NCBI GenBank assembly: GCA_963742535.1 | Contig: CAVUMC010000002.1 | Coordinates: forward strand, 248,001 to 312,000 | DNA from: VRUE01 sp963742535 | GTDB taxonomy: Bacteria; Actinomycetota; Thermoleophilia; Solirubrobacterales; 70-9 | DNA length: 64,000 nt | Direction of reading: 5' to 3' | In this document: positions 7,464-15,229 of the stretch, piece after piece | Layout of the letters: the number at the start of each line of letters is the position of its first letter | Numbering within the stretch: position 1 is the stretch's first letter | The notes under the pieces: model-generated | Seen by the model: the letters and a program-made list of their open reading frames with translations, nothing else | Databases searched by the model: none | Told to the model about the DNA's origin: nothing | Made by a program: the position numbers and the translations under genes

Positions 7464-9956
7464 TCAGGCGGCTTCGACGGCGTCGTCTGACGCCGGAGAT
7501 GCTGGGGACTGCTCGCCGATCAAGCCGGGCTTGACCTCGTCATCAGTCGAAGGCTCAGCCTCGTCCTCCTCGGCAACGCCCGCGAAGGGGCGCGGTGCAG
7601 ACACTGCGGACTCGCCTTCGCCGGCGTCTGCATCTCCCGCCCCCTCTTCAATTTCGCGCGGCAAACGTCGGGAGACGACCTTGGTGACGCCGTCGCCGCC
7701 CATGCTGACGCCGTAGAGCACGTCGGCGGCGTCCATCGTCCGTTTCTGGTGGGTGACGATGACGAACTGGGCCCGATCGGAGAAGCGGCGGATCAGCTGC
7801 AGGAAGCGGTCGATGTTGGCGTCGTCGAGGGCGGCCTCGACCTCGTCGAGGATGTAGAAGGGGCACGGCCTTGCCAGGAAGACGGCGAAGACGAAGCCGA
7901 TCGCAACCAGCGACTTCTCGCCGCCGGAGAGCAGTGAGAGCTTGCGGGTCGACTTGCCGGCCGGCGTGACTTCGATCTCGACGCCGAACTCCTCGCGCTG
8001 TTCCTCGCCCTCCTCGTCATCCTCCGCCACCTCGGCCCCCTCGGTGGACTCAGCGGCCTCAGCCTCGGGCGCGGCGCGCAGGGTGACCCGCCGCAAGCGC
8101 CCGCTCCCACCCGGGAAGAGGTGCTCGATCATCTCCTCGAAGTTCTTGGCGGTCGCCTCGAAGGTCTGCTCAAAGGAGCGCTCGATCTCACGATCGATGT
8201 CGCGGATCAGGGCCTCCAGCTCACGCATGCCGCGCTCGGTGTCCTCGCGCTGGGCCTGCAGTGACTCGACGTGCTCGCGCGCCTCCTCGTACTCCTGCTC
8301 GGCCAGCGGGTTGACCGGACCGATCTGGGCGCGGCGGCGCTCGAGCCGCTCCAGCCGGCGGTCGATCTCAGTCCGCTCTTCCTCGCTCAGCGCTGCGATC
8401 GCCGGCTCGACCTCTTCGCCCAGCCGCTCGGCGATCGAGGCGAGCTCTTTGGCGGCCTCGGCGCGACGGTCGCCGAGGTGGGCGGCCTCGACCTCGACCT
8501 CGGTCAGGCGGTCCGAGGCCTTAGTCATCTCCGCCTGCAGCTCGTACTCGCGCTGCGAGCAGGCACGCATCTCCTCGGCGATCTCATCGCCGTCGCCCTC
8601 GTCGCCAACCACGAGCTGCTCGGTGCGCTCGACCCGGTTGCGAATCGCGACCTCGGCGGCGGCGGCCGCTTTGGCGGCGGCGCGCACATCGTCGAGCAGT
8701 TCCTCGCCGCCGGCGAGCCGCTTGCGCAGGACCTCGCGGGCGCGCTCGCCGAGCAGACCCTCGGCCCGCCGGGCGTGGCGGATCGCGCGCTCGGCACCGC
8801 CCCGCACCGCGCCCAGGGCGGTCTCGCGAGCCGCCTCGGTCGCGTCCGCCAAGCGGGCGCGACCGAGACCCTCAGCGGCACCGCGGATGCCGGCGTCGAT
8901 CTCATCGAGCTCCTGCTCGAGTTTGCGGGCACGCTCGCCTGGGGCGGCTTCGGAGCCGCTGACGTCGAGCGTCAGCGGGCCGAGCTCGTTGCGCAGCGCC
9001 TCCAGTCGGGCGGAGATCTCGCCCTCACGGTCGCTGAGGCCGGTGGCGCGGATTGCGATCCGCTGCTGCTCGCCGCGCAGCTTGGTCAAGACTCCCCAAG
9101 CCTGAGTGCGCTCGCGATCGCGAGCGGCAAAGCGCTCCTCGGCGGCGCGCCGCTTCTCGCTGACGGTGCTCAACTGCCCCTCCAGCGCGGCGCGCTGGGC
9201 GCGCGCCTCCGTCGCCGCTTTCTCCGCTGCCGCGGCACGGTCAGCGCCGAAGCGCAGTTCCTCGGCGACGATCTGGCCGCGCAAGCCGAGTTCCTCGCGC
9301 TCGATCCGCGCACCCAACTCCGCCGCCTGCGCCTGGCGCTTCAGCGGGCGTAGCCGCGCCCGCGCCTCGCGCTCGAGATCAAGGGCGCGGTCGAGGTTGT
9401 CGCGGGCGGCGCGCAGCTTCAGCTCGGCCCGGCGGCGGCGCTTGCGATGCTTGCCGAGACCGGCCGCCTCCTCGATCAGCAGCCGCCGCTCACGCGGTTT
9501 GGAATGGATGATCGACTCGACCCGGCCCTGGCTGATCACCGAGTGCATCTCGCGGCCGAGGTTGGTGTCGGAGAGGACCTCGGTGACGTCGACGAGGCGG
9601 CAACGGGCGCCGTTGAGGCGGTAGCCGCCCTCGCCCGAGCGATCGAGCGTGCGCTGGACCGCGATCTCGGAGAGCTCGGTTGCGGCCCGGCCTTCGGAAT
9701 TGTCGATCGTCACCTCGACTTCGGCGGCGCGGCGCTGGCCGATGCCTTTGCCGCCGGCCGAAATCACGTCTTGCATCGAGGCACCGCGGATCGCGCCGGG
9801 GCTCTGCTCGCCCAGAGCCCAGAGCACGGCGTCGGTGATGTTCGACTTGCCGGAACCGTTGGGGCCGACGATGACGCTGACACCCGGCGAGAACTCGAGT
9901 CTCTCCCGCTCGGGGAACGACTTGAAGCCCTTCATCTCGATCGATCTCAGATACAT
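7464..9956 (-). CDS. smc: SMC-family chromosome segregation ATPase, short and without a recognisable hinge
   Basis: SMC proteins compact and align chromosomes with ScpA and ScpB, both encoded later in the window. The head motifs are complete: Walker A GPNGSGKSN (31-39), LSGGEKS (676-682), Walker B FYILDEVEAAL (700-710) and THQKRTM. The arms are coiled coil (about 170-330 and 470-620). At 830 aa it is well below the usual 1150-1200, and residues 335-470, where the hinge should be, are charged Ala/Arg/Glu-rich helix with no hinge-like Gly motifs and no zinc-hook CxxC. There is also an acidic insert at 632-668 and a Ser/Asp/Glu-rich tail after ~775. Context (rnc before, ftsY after) is that of true smc. 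Confidence 0.9.
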   Translation of the reverse strand: MYLRSIEMKGFKSFPERERLEFSPGVSVIVGPNGSGKSNITDAVLWALGEQSPGAIRGASMQDVISAGGKGIGQRRAAEVEVTIDNSEGRAATELSEIAVQRTLDRSGEGGYRLNGARCRLVDVTEVLSDTNLGREMHSVISQGRVESIIHSKPRERRLLIEEAAGLGKHRKRRRRAELKLRAARDNLDRALDLEREARARLRPLKRQAQAAELGARIEREELGLRGQIVAEELRFGADRAAAAEKAATEARAQRAALEGQLSTVSEKRRAAEERFAARDRERTQAWGVLTKLRGEQQRIAIRATGLSDREGEISARLEALRNELGPLTLDVSGSEAAPGERARKLEQELDEIDAGIRGAAEGLGRARLADATEAARETALGAVRGGAERAIRHARRAEGLLGERAREVLRKRLAGGEELLDDVRAAAKAAAAAEVAIRNRVERTEQLVVGDEGDGDEIAEEMRACSQREYELQAEMTKASDRLTEVEVEAAHLGDRRAEAAKELASIAERLGEEVEPAIAALSEEERTEIDRRLERLERRRAQIGPVNPLAEQEYEEAREHVESLQAQREDTERGMRELEALIRDIDREIERSFEQTFEATAKNFEEMIEHLFPGGSGRLRRVTLRAAPEAEAAESTEGAEVAEDDEEGEEQREEFGVEIEVTPAGKSTRKLSLLSGGEKSLVAIGFVFAVFLARPCPFYILDEVEAALDDANIDRFLQLIRRFSDRAQFVIVTHQKRTMDAADVLYGVSMGGDGVTKVVSRRLPREIEEGAGDADAGEGESAVSAPRPFAGVAEEDEAEPSTDDEVKPGLIGEQSPASPASDDAVEAA

Positions 9957-10034
9957 GCGTTGTCCTCAGCCGCTGGTTCCGGAACCCTCAGACTGCCAAG
10001 CCTCACGGGCGGTTCGGACGCAACGAGCCGGCAC

Positions 10035-10712
10035 TTAATCCCCAAATTGCTGCAACGCTTGCTCGGCTGCAGCCTGCTCGGCTGCCTTCTTGCTCCGCCC
10101 CTCCCCTTCGCCGACCTGCTCGGAGTCGACGATCGCCGCCACCGCGAACTTGCGCCGGTGCGGAGGCCCGGATTCGCTGGTGACGTCGTAGCTTACGCGC
10201 AGCCGACGCCGCGCCAGCAACTCTTGCAGGGCGGACTTGAAGTCGATGCGGGTCTCGGCTGCAAACTCAACGCGCTGCTCAAAGGCGCCGCTCACCGCCA
10301 CCGCCGTGCGCTCGAAGCCAAAAGCAAGGAAGCAGGCTCCGATCAGCGCCTCGGTCGCCTCCGGCAACGGCCGCTCGCCGCTGAGCAGCACCTCGGCGGG
10401 AATGCCGACGGGCATTTCCTCGGGCTCGTTGTCGCGCAGCATCTCCGGCACGCCCAGCTCGCGGCCGACCGCGGCGCAAGAAACGCCGGAGACCGCCTGA
10501 TTGTGGATCTTGGTCAGGCCGCCAGCGTCTACCTCAGGGAAGCGATCGATCAGGGCTTGAGCAACAGCGAGGGCAAGGACGCTGTCGCCGAGATAGGCAA
10601 AGCGCTCATAGGATTCCGCCCGCACCTCGGTCCAGGAGGAGTGCGTCAGCGCTTGGCGGCGCAGGTCCTCCGGCAGCTCGGCGATCAGCTCGGCGAGCGT
10701 CTCCTCGCTCAC
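10035..10712 (-). CDS. rnc: Ribonuclease III
   Basis: Double-strand-specific endoribonuclease that processes rRNA and other structured RNAs. The signature reads SYERFAYLGDSVLALAVA (normally NERLEFLGDAVL), keeping the catalytic Glu and Asp; the second acidic site is in EATEALIGACFLAFG. The C-terminal dsRBD (~150-222) has DFKSALQELL and SKKAAEQAAAEQALQQ. The 225 aa length is normal. The GTG start at 10712 overlaps the acpP stop (GTGA), so the two are translationally coupled, and smc follows, the standard acpP-rnc-smc order. Confidence 0.95.
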   Translation of the reverse strand: MSEETLAELIAELPEDLRRQALTHSSWTEVRAESYERFAYLGDSVLALAVAQALIDRFPEVDAGGLTKIHNQAVSGVSCAAVGRELGVPEMLRDNEPEEMPVGIPAEVLLSGERPLPEATEALIGACFLAFGFERTAVAVSGAFEQRVEFAAETRIDFKSALQELLARRRLRVSYDVTSESGPPHRRKFAVAAIVDSEQVGEGEGRSKKAAEQAAAEQALQQFGD

Positions 10713-10957
10713 GCGGCTGGAGCGTGCTCCAACACGAAGTCGACCGCGTCGCCGACGGTCGCGATCTTGGCCGCCTGCTCCTCGGAGACGGAGATCCCGT
10801 AGGTGTCCTCGAGCTCCATCACCAGCTCGTAAAGGTCGAGCGAGTCGGCGTCGAGATCCTCCTTGAAGCGGCTGCCGTCGCCGATCTTGGCGGCGTCCAA
10901 CTCGAGCTCCTCGGCGAGGTGGTTGCGAACCAGGGTGAGGACTTCCTCGCGACTCAT
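10709..10957 (-). CDS. acpP: Acyl carrier protein
   Basis: Carries growing acyl chains on a phosphopantetheine arm. The 82 aa protein has the attachment serine in FKEDLDADSLDLYELVMELE (Ser39) and an acidic helical fold with the ending FVLEHAPAA. The frame is open further upstream but the ATG at 10957 gives the normal ACP length. It lies between plsX and rnc, overlapping rnc by four bases. Placement with plsX matches use in phospholipid and fatty acid synthesis. Confidence 0.95.
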   Translation of the reverse strand: MSREEVLTLVRNHLAEELELDAAKIGDGSRFKEDLDADSLDLYELVMELEDTYGISVSEEQAAKIATVGDAVDFVLEHAPAA

Positions 10958-10970
10958 CGCCGGGTTCCTA

Positions 10971-12002
10971 TCACGCCCCGTCCACCTCGTCACGGTTGGC
11001 GAGCTCGCCGCGACCGGCGCCGCCCTCACGCAACAGCGTCGCGGTGCGGCCGATGGCGTCAACCTCGACGCAGCGCGCGGCGAGGCGAATCGCGTTGGCG
11101 ATGCCCTCGGCGCCGGAACTGCCGTGGCCGACGACGGCGATGCCGCGCAGGCCGAGCAGAATTGCGCCGCCGGTCGTGTCCGGGTGCAGCTCGCGCCGCA
11201 GCCCACCCAAGGCCGGCTTCATCAGCAGGCCGCCTGCGGCCGCAAGCGGGTTGGAGCGGGCGGCATCGCGGATCGCGCCGGTCACAGCCTTCGCCGTTCC
11301 CTCCATCAGCTTCAACGCCACGTTGCCGGTGAAGCCGTCGGTGACGACAACGTCGGCGGTGCCGGCAGGCAGATCGCGGCCCTCGACGTTGCCGACGAAC
11401 TCGACTCCCTCGGCGTCAGCGAGGACCGCATTGGCGGCGACCACTTCCTCGCGTCCCTTGCCCGCCTCCTCGCCGACCGAGAGCAGCCCGACGCGCGGTC
11501 GCTCGACCCCGAGCACAGCCTCGCTGAAGGCGGCGCCGAGGAAGGCGAACTGGACCAGATGCTGGGCGCGCACCTCGACGTTAGCGCCGACGTCGAGGAA
11601 GAGGACCTGCTTGCCGGGAACCGGGAGCTGGACCGCAAGCGCCGGTCGCTGCACGCCCTTGATCCGCCGCAAGCCGAAGGTCGCCGCCGCCATCGTCGCC
11701 CCGGTCGACCCGGCGCTGACCATCGCCACGGATCGTCCCTCGGAGACATCGGCCACCGCGCGCACGACCGAGGCGTCCTCCTTCGCCCGCACAGCCCGGA
11801 CGGCGTCTTCGTCATTGCCGATCGACTCCGTGGTCGGCACGACCTCGATGCCCGCTGCACCATCGAGACCGAGCTCAGCAGGCGGCCCGAAGACGCGCAC
11901 ACCGATCCCATCGGCAGCCGCGAGCCTGGCGCCTTCGGCAAGCACGGCAAAGCCCTGCTCGGCCCCGAAACCATCCAGGGCGACGGTAACGCCCTCAGGC
12001 AC
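10971..12002 (-). CDS. plsX: Phosphate acyltransferase PlsX
   Basis: Converts acyl-ACP and phosphate to acyl-phosphate, the first step of the PlsX/PlsY phospholipid route. Recognisable blocks include VSAGSTGATMAAATFGLRRI, LFLDVGANVE, GLLSVGEEAGKG, VVTDGFTGNVALKLMEG and GLRGIAVVGHGSS. The N-terminal motif is VALDGFGAEQG instead of the usual LDxMGGD, a visible departure. The 343 aa length is typical. The start is two bases after the rpmF stop and the gene is followed by acpP, the usual rpmF-plsX-acpP arrangement. Confidence 0.94.
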   Translation of the reverse strand: MPEGVTVALDGFGAEQGFAVLAEGARLAAADGIGVRVFGPPAELGLDGAAGIEVVPTTESIGNDEDAVRAVRAKEDASVVRAVADVSEGRSVAMVSAGSTGATMAAATFGLRRIKGVQRPALAVQLPVPGKQVLFLDVGANVEVRAQHLVQFAFLGAAFSEAVLGVERPRVGLLSVGEEAGKGREEVVAANAVLADAEGVEFVGNVEGRDLPAGTADVVVTDGFTGNVALKLMEGTAKAVTGAIRDAARSNPLAAAGGLLMKPALGGLRRELHPDTTGGAILLGLRGIAVVGHGSSGAEGIANAIRLAARCVEVDAIGRTATLLREGGAGRGELANRDEVDGA

Positions 12003-12004
12003 GG

Positions 12005-12220
12005 CTACTCAGCGTCTGGAGAGGCGGCCGTCGTCGGGTCGGTGATCGTGTGTTTGATCACCTCGCGACCCGCGTAAGTGCCGCAGGTCGGGCAAACCCG
12101 ATGCGGCAGACGCGGACTATGGCAACGCGGGCAACGGTTCAACCGCGCCTTGCCGGCTTTGTGCTGCGCACGCCGCTTGTCGCGACGAGCACTCGAAGTT
12201 CTCTTCTTAGGGACTGCCAT
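12005..12220 (-). CDS. rpmF: 50S ribosomal protein L32, zinc-binding form
   Basis: The ATG at 12220 gives the family start MAVPKKRTSSARRDKRRAQH. Two CxxC pairs, CPRC and CPTC around residues 30-46, make this the zinc-ribbon (C+) form. The product is 71 aa, with a short acidic tail. It lies two bases before plsX. Upstream, between this gene and the DUF177 gene, is a long palindromic repeat, so rpmF may need its own promoter despite the usual DUF177-rpmF coupling. Confidence 0.95.
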   Translation of the reverse strand: MAVPKKRTSSARRDKRRAQHKAGKARLNRCPRCHSPRLPHRVCPTCGTYAGREVIKHTITDPTTAASPDAE

Positions 12221-12245
12221 GAGCCGGAGCATGGTAGCGGTTCAA

Positions 12246-12358
12246 CGGAAGGCCGGGCACCCCTCCGCACGGCTTGTACTTTTTCGGCAATCCTTTGCGG
12301 CGCCAGCAACTGGCTCTCCACCGAAAAAGTTGAGTGCGGAGGGGTGCCCGGCCTTCCG
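12246..12358. repeat. Nested palindromic repeat, copy 1
   Basis: A 113-base element made of three nested stems. The outer arms (12246-12270 and 12334-12358) are a perfect 25-base inverted repeat, the middle arms ACTTTTTCGG (12278-12287) and complement (12321-12330) are perfect over 10, and the innermost is GCCAG/CTGGC (12302-12314). It fills the gap between the DUF177 gene stop and rpmF. A second copy with the same core but different outer arms lies at 13443-13557. It could be a bidirectional terminator, a REP-like element, or both. Confidence 0.85.
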
Positions 12359-12369
12359 CAATCGCTGCC

Positions 12370-12891
12370 CTACTCCAGCTTCAGCTCCTTCAGCTTGGCC
12401 CAACGCGGGTCCGCGCCCGTGTCGTGTTCGTGGTCGGCCGGGTCGGCATCGTTGAGCGACTCGCCGCAGACCGGGCAGAGGCCGGCGCAATCGGGGCGAC
12501 AGAGGAACTGGGAGGGAATCGCCAGCACGGCGGCGTCGTGGGCCCAGCGGCCGAGGTCGAGCTCGTCCTCGCTGACGTAGGGACTGGTGAACTCTTCGTC
12601 CTCGGTGTTTTCCTGCGCCGCCTCGCGGACGTCGACCTCGGTCTCCAGCGCGGCGCCCTCCAAGCAGCGCATGCAGGGACCCTCGATGCGCAGCGGGAAG
12701 CGCAGGTGGAAGGCGTAGCCGTTGCTCGGTCGCGAGACGTCGATGCGCGCCGTCACCGTCTCCGGCACAACCGCGTAGGCCTGGCCGCCCAGCTCGAGCG
12801 ACTCGAGGCGAACGGGGAGCTCGAGCCGCCGCCCCTCACCATGCGAGAGGGACAGCCCGGCGAGATCTACGATGTTTGATGTTGCTGCCAC
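12370..12891 (-). CDS. DUF177 (YceD) family protein
   Basis: DUF177 proteins are encoded just before rpmF in most bacteria and are linked to rRNA or ribosome metabolism. The GTG at 12891, preceded by GGAGGA, gives VAATSNIVDL and 173 aa. The C-terminal zinc-like motif is intact: FLCRPDCAGLCPVCGESLND, preceded by GPCMRCLEGA and the acidic EEFTSPYVSEDELDLGRWA. The frame stays open to 13263 but that stretch is antisense to the divergent methyltransferase. A palindromic repeat separates it from rpmF. Confidence 0.92.
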   Translation of the reverse strand: MAATSNIVDLAGLSLSHGEGRRLELPVRLESLELGGQAYAVVPETVTARIDVSRPSNGYAFHLRFPLRIEGPCMRCLEGAALETEVDVREAAQENTEDEEFTSPYVSEDELDLGRWAHDAAVLAIPSQFLCRPDCAGLCPVCGESLNDADPADHEHDTGADPRWAKLKELKLE

Positions 12892-12947
12892 GCTCGCTCC
12901 TCCGCTTCGGCCGGCCTTACGATGACCCTCTCGAGCGAGATTACGGA

Positions 12948-13442
12948 ATGAGTCAATTCGACTGGACACCCGAGGCATACCTGGAGCGGATCCGCGCTCA
13001 GGTACCGCGCTACGACGAACTGCAGGAGCAGGCGATCGCCGCCGTCCCCTTCCCGCCCGAGCGTGTCCTGGAGCTGGGCATGGGCACCGGCGAGACAACC
13101 CGCCGCCTGATCGAGGCCCACCCGGACTCCTGGGTGATCGGCCTCGACTCGAGCCCCGACATGGTCTTCCGCGTCCGCCAGGACTACGACGACGTCCAAC
13201 TGGCCCGCATGGAGGACCCCCTCCCCGACGGCCCCTGGGACCTAGTCCTAGCCGTCCTCTCAACCGCCGAGCTGGACGACGACCAACTCCAAGCCCTCTG
13301 CCGCCGAGTCCGCGAGCACTCCCGCTCCTTCGTAATCGCCGACAGCTTCACCCCCGACCGCCTCACGCACCTACTCGAGTGGTCTCAGGGCAAAGTTACC
13401 TGGCAGTCGGACGATCTAGCCGTAGTAGCCGCGACGTACTGA
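12948..13442 (+). CDS. Class I SAM-dependent methyltransferase
   Basis: A 164 aa protein with SAM-binding motif I in ERVLELGMGTGETTRRL, the acidic end of strand 2 in VIGLDSSPDM and motif IV-like WDLVLAVLSTAELDD. I chose the ATG at 12948 (MSQFDWTPEAYLERIRAQV) because the frame upstream to 12876 overlaps the divergent DUF177 start. It is short for the family and lacks a clear C-terminal substrate-binding part. Codons from ~13230 on use more A-ending third positions than the neighbours (for example CTA, GTA, CCA), suggesting different ancestry or relaxed selection. Substrate unknown. Confidence 0.8.
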   Translation: MSQFDWTPEAYLERIRAQVPRYDELQEQAIAAVPFPPERVLELGMGTGETTRRLIEAHPDSWVIGLDSSPDMVFRVRQDYDDVQLARMEDPLPDGPWDLVLAVLSTAELDDDQLQALCRRVREHSRSFVIADSFTPDRLTHLLEWSQGKVTWQSDDLAVVAATY

Positions 13443-13557
13443 GCGAGGGGTCTGGCACCCCTCGGCACGGCTTGTACTTTTTCGGCAATTCCTCGAGGCG
13501 CCAGCCAGCGCCTCTTCACCGAAAAAGTTGAGTGCGGAGGGGTGCCAGACCCCTCGC
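13443..13557. repeat. Nested palindromic repeat, copy 2
   Basis: Second copy of the element at 12246-12358. Outer arms 13443-13468 and 13532-13557 pair over 26 bases with one mismatch; the shared core includes ACTTTTTCGG and CCGAAAAAGT. It begins immediately after the methyltransferase stop and ends three bases before the stop of the convergent coiled-coil gene, so it can serve both as a terminator. The outermost bases differ from copy 1, yet remain self-complementary. Confidence 0.85.
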
Positions 13558-13560
13558 CCG

Positions 13561-14055
13561 CTACTCCTGTTCCTGCTGGTCTAGATCCGGAACCGGCTGC
13601 TGCTGCTCTTCATCACGGCCGGCGAGCCGGTCGCGGCCGCGTTGAACAGCCGCGAGGAACTTCTGAAGATTGACCTCGAGTGTGTTGAGGATCTCGTCGG
13701 CGTAGTCCTCGGCGCCAAGGCGGATCTCACGCTCGCGGGCGCGGGCGTCCTCGACGATCTCGTCGGCGGCGCGCTCGGCCTGCTTGGTGACCTCCTCGTC
13801 GGAGATCAGGCGGGCCTGCTGCTCGCGCGCCTCGCGCACGATGCGCTCGGCCTCGCGCTTGGCCTCGGCCAGCATCTCCTGGCGCTCCTTGACGATCCAG
13901 CGTGCCTGCTTGATCTCCTCGGGGATCGTCGCCCGCATCTGGTCGAGCAGGTCGTAGATCTCCTCACGATCGACACGAACCTGGTCGGTGAGAGGCACCG
14001 GCCGGGCGTTGTGCACCACATCGTCGAGCTTGTCTATTAGAACGAGAACGTCCAT
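13561..14055 (-). CDS. SepIVA/DivIVA-like coiled-coil protein
   Basis: The N-terminus MDVLVLIDKLDDVVHNARPV and the sequence EEIYDLLDQMRATIPEEIKQAR match the start of actinobacterial SepIVA (Rv2927c-like), a DivIVA-related septal protein. Residues ~50-145 are continuous Ala/Glu/Arg coiled coil, ending NTLEVNLQKFLAAVQRGRDR and a Gln/Glu tail. At 164 aa it is much shorter than mycobacterial SepIVA (about 245). It is upstream of coaD in map terms and transcribed away from it in the same direction, consistent with the actinobacterial rnc-DUF177-sepIVA-coaD-rsmD-recG neighbourhood. A role in septation or polar growth is inferred. Confidence 0.8.
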   Translation of the reverse strand: MDVLVLIDKLDDVVHNARPVPLTDQVRVDREEIYDLLDQMRATIPEEIKQARWIVKERQEMLAEAKREAERIVREAREQQARLISDEEVTKQAERAADEIVEDARAREREIRLGAEDYADEILNTLEVNLQKFLAAVQRGRDRLAGRDEEQQQPVPDLDQQEQE

Positions 14056-14114
14056 CAGCGGGTCGTAAGCCTACGTGTAAGAGACATCTTCGGTGAAGAA
14101 GCGGTTATTTCCTC

Positions 14115-14159
14115 GGCTTTTTGCAAGCTCTCGCCCACGTCACCCGAGGTGAAAAAGCC
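14115..14159 (-). terminator. Hairpin downstream of coaD
   Basis: Arms GGCTTTTT (14115-14122) and AAAAAGCC (14152-14159) pair perfectly around a 29-base loop; the second arm touches the coaD stop codon. A competing CCTCGG/CCGAGG pairing exists in the same interval. It lies in the 103-base gap between coaD and the SepIVA-like gene. The remaining bases of that gap (14056-14114) are the presumed leader of the SepIVA-like gene. Confidence 0.45.
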
Positions 14160-14683
14160 TACCTGGCGCCCAGGCGTTGCGTCATCGCGGCCGAAACAGG
14201 ACCGGGAACCAGGTCGGAGACGTCGCCGCCGAAGGTGGCCATTTCCTTCACCCCAGTCGAGGAAAGGAAGCTGTACTGCGGCGAGGCGATCATGTAGACG
14301 CTCTCGATCCCGGGGTCGAGCTTGCGGTTCAGCTGCGCCATCTCGAACTCGTACTCGAAGTCGGAGATCGCCCGCAGCCCCTTGACGATCGCCCGCGCGC
14401 CGGATTCCCGGGCGAACTCGACCAGCAGGTTGGAGAAGATCCTCGCCTCGACGTTGCCGAGGCTCGCGGTCGCTTCTTCGATCAGTTCCTTGCGCTCCTC
14501 GGCGGTGAACAGGGTCTTGTCCTTGCGCATCGGGTTGTTGACGACGCCGACGACAACCCGATCGAAAACCTGCGAGCTGCGGGTGATGATGTCGACGTGG
14601 CCGTTGGTGACCGGGTCGTAGCTGCCCGGGCAGACGACGGTGCCGTTGCGCTCCGGGGCAGTCCCCGCACCCGCGAAGACCAT
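14159..14683 (-). CDS. coaD: Phosphopantetheine adenylyltransferase
   Basis: Adenylylates 4'-phosphopantetheine in CoA synthesis. The nucleotidyltransferase motif is CPGSYDPVTNGHVDII, followed by VVNNPMRKDKTLFTAEER, VKGLRAISDFEYEFEMAQLN and SPQYSFLSSTGVKEMA with the (S/T)SSxVKE box. At 174 aa it is slightly longer than average because of a 13-residue N-terminal lead. The ATG shares one base with the rsmD stop (TGATG), so the two are coupled, the common rsmD-coaD pair. Confidence 0.96.
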   Translation of the reverse strand: MVFAGAGTAPERNGTVVCPGSYDPVTNGHVDIITRSSQVFDRVVVGVVNNPMRKDKTLFTAEERKELIEEATASLGNVEARIFSNLLVEFARESGARAIVKGLRAISDFEYEFEMAQLNRKLDPGIESVYMIASPQYSFLSSTGVKEMATFGGDVSDLVPGPVSAAMTQRLGAR

Positions 14684-15228
14684 CAGGTACCCGCCCCGTA
14701 GATCGAGACGTCGGCGGCGCCGTAGCGACGCTGGCGCAGGCGTGGCAGCGAATCGATGCGCAAGGGACGGCGCGCGCCGCTCTCGACTATCGCCCGTCCC
14801 CCCTCGATGAGGAGGCCGGGAAGCTGTGTATCGAGTTCCTGCCCCACGCGGTCGGCGAGTCTATAAGGGGCGTCGATGAAGACGAGGTCAAAGATGGGCT
14901 TCTCCTCCCCGCTTTGCCGTCCGGCCAACCAACGGGCGACGTCGGTGCGGACGAGCTCGGTCCGCTCGGCGAGGCCGAGGCGCTCGACGTTGCCGATCGC
15001 GGCGCGGGTGTCGCGGTCGACCAGAGTGGCGCGGGCGGCGCCACGCGAGAGCGCCTCAATCGCGAGCGCGCCGGTGCCGCAGTAGAGGTCGAGCACACGG
15101 GCGCCGCCGACCCGCTCCCCCAAGACGGAGAAGATCGCCTCGCGGGCACGGTCGGAGGTCGGCCGCACCTTCCAGCCCCGTGGCGCGACCAGCTTCTGGC
15201 CGCCGAGATCTCCTCCAATTACACGCAT
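14683..15228 (-). CDS. rsmD: 16S rRNA (guanine-966-N2)-methyltransferase RsmD
   Basis: Methylates G966 of 16S rRNA. The ATG at 15228 gives the family start MRVIGGDLGGQKLVAPRG (181 aa), while the frame upstream only overlaps recG. TSDRAREAIFSVLG and VLDLYCGTGALAIEALSRGA are diagnostic. Motif IV is VFIDAPYRL, that is DAPY where most relatives have DPPY or DPPF. It starts one base after the recG stop and overlaps coaD by one base. Confidence 0.93.
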   Translation of the reverse strand: MRVIGGDLGGQKLVAPRGWKVRPTSDRAREAIFSVLGERVGGARVLDLYCGTGALAIEALSRGAARATLVDRDTRAAIGNVERLGLAERTELVRTDVARWLAGRQSGEEKPIFDLVFIDAPYRLADRVGQELDTQLPGLLIEGGRAIVESGARRPLRIDSLPRLRQRRYGAADVSIYGAGT

Positions 15229-15229
15229 C

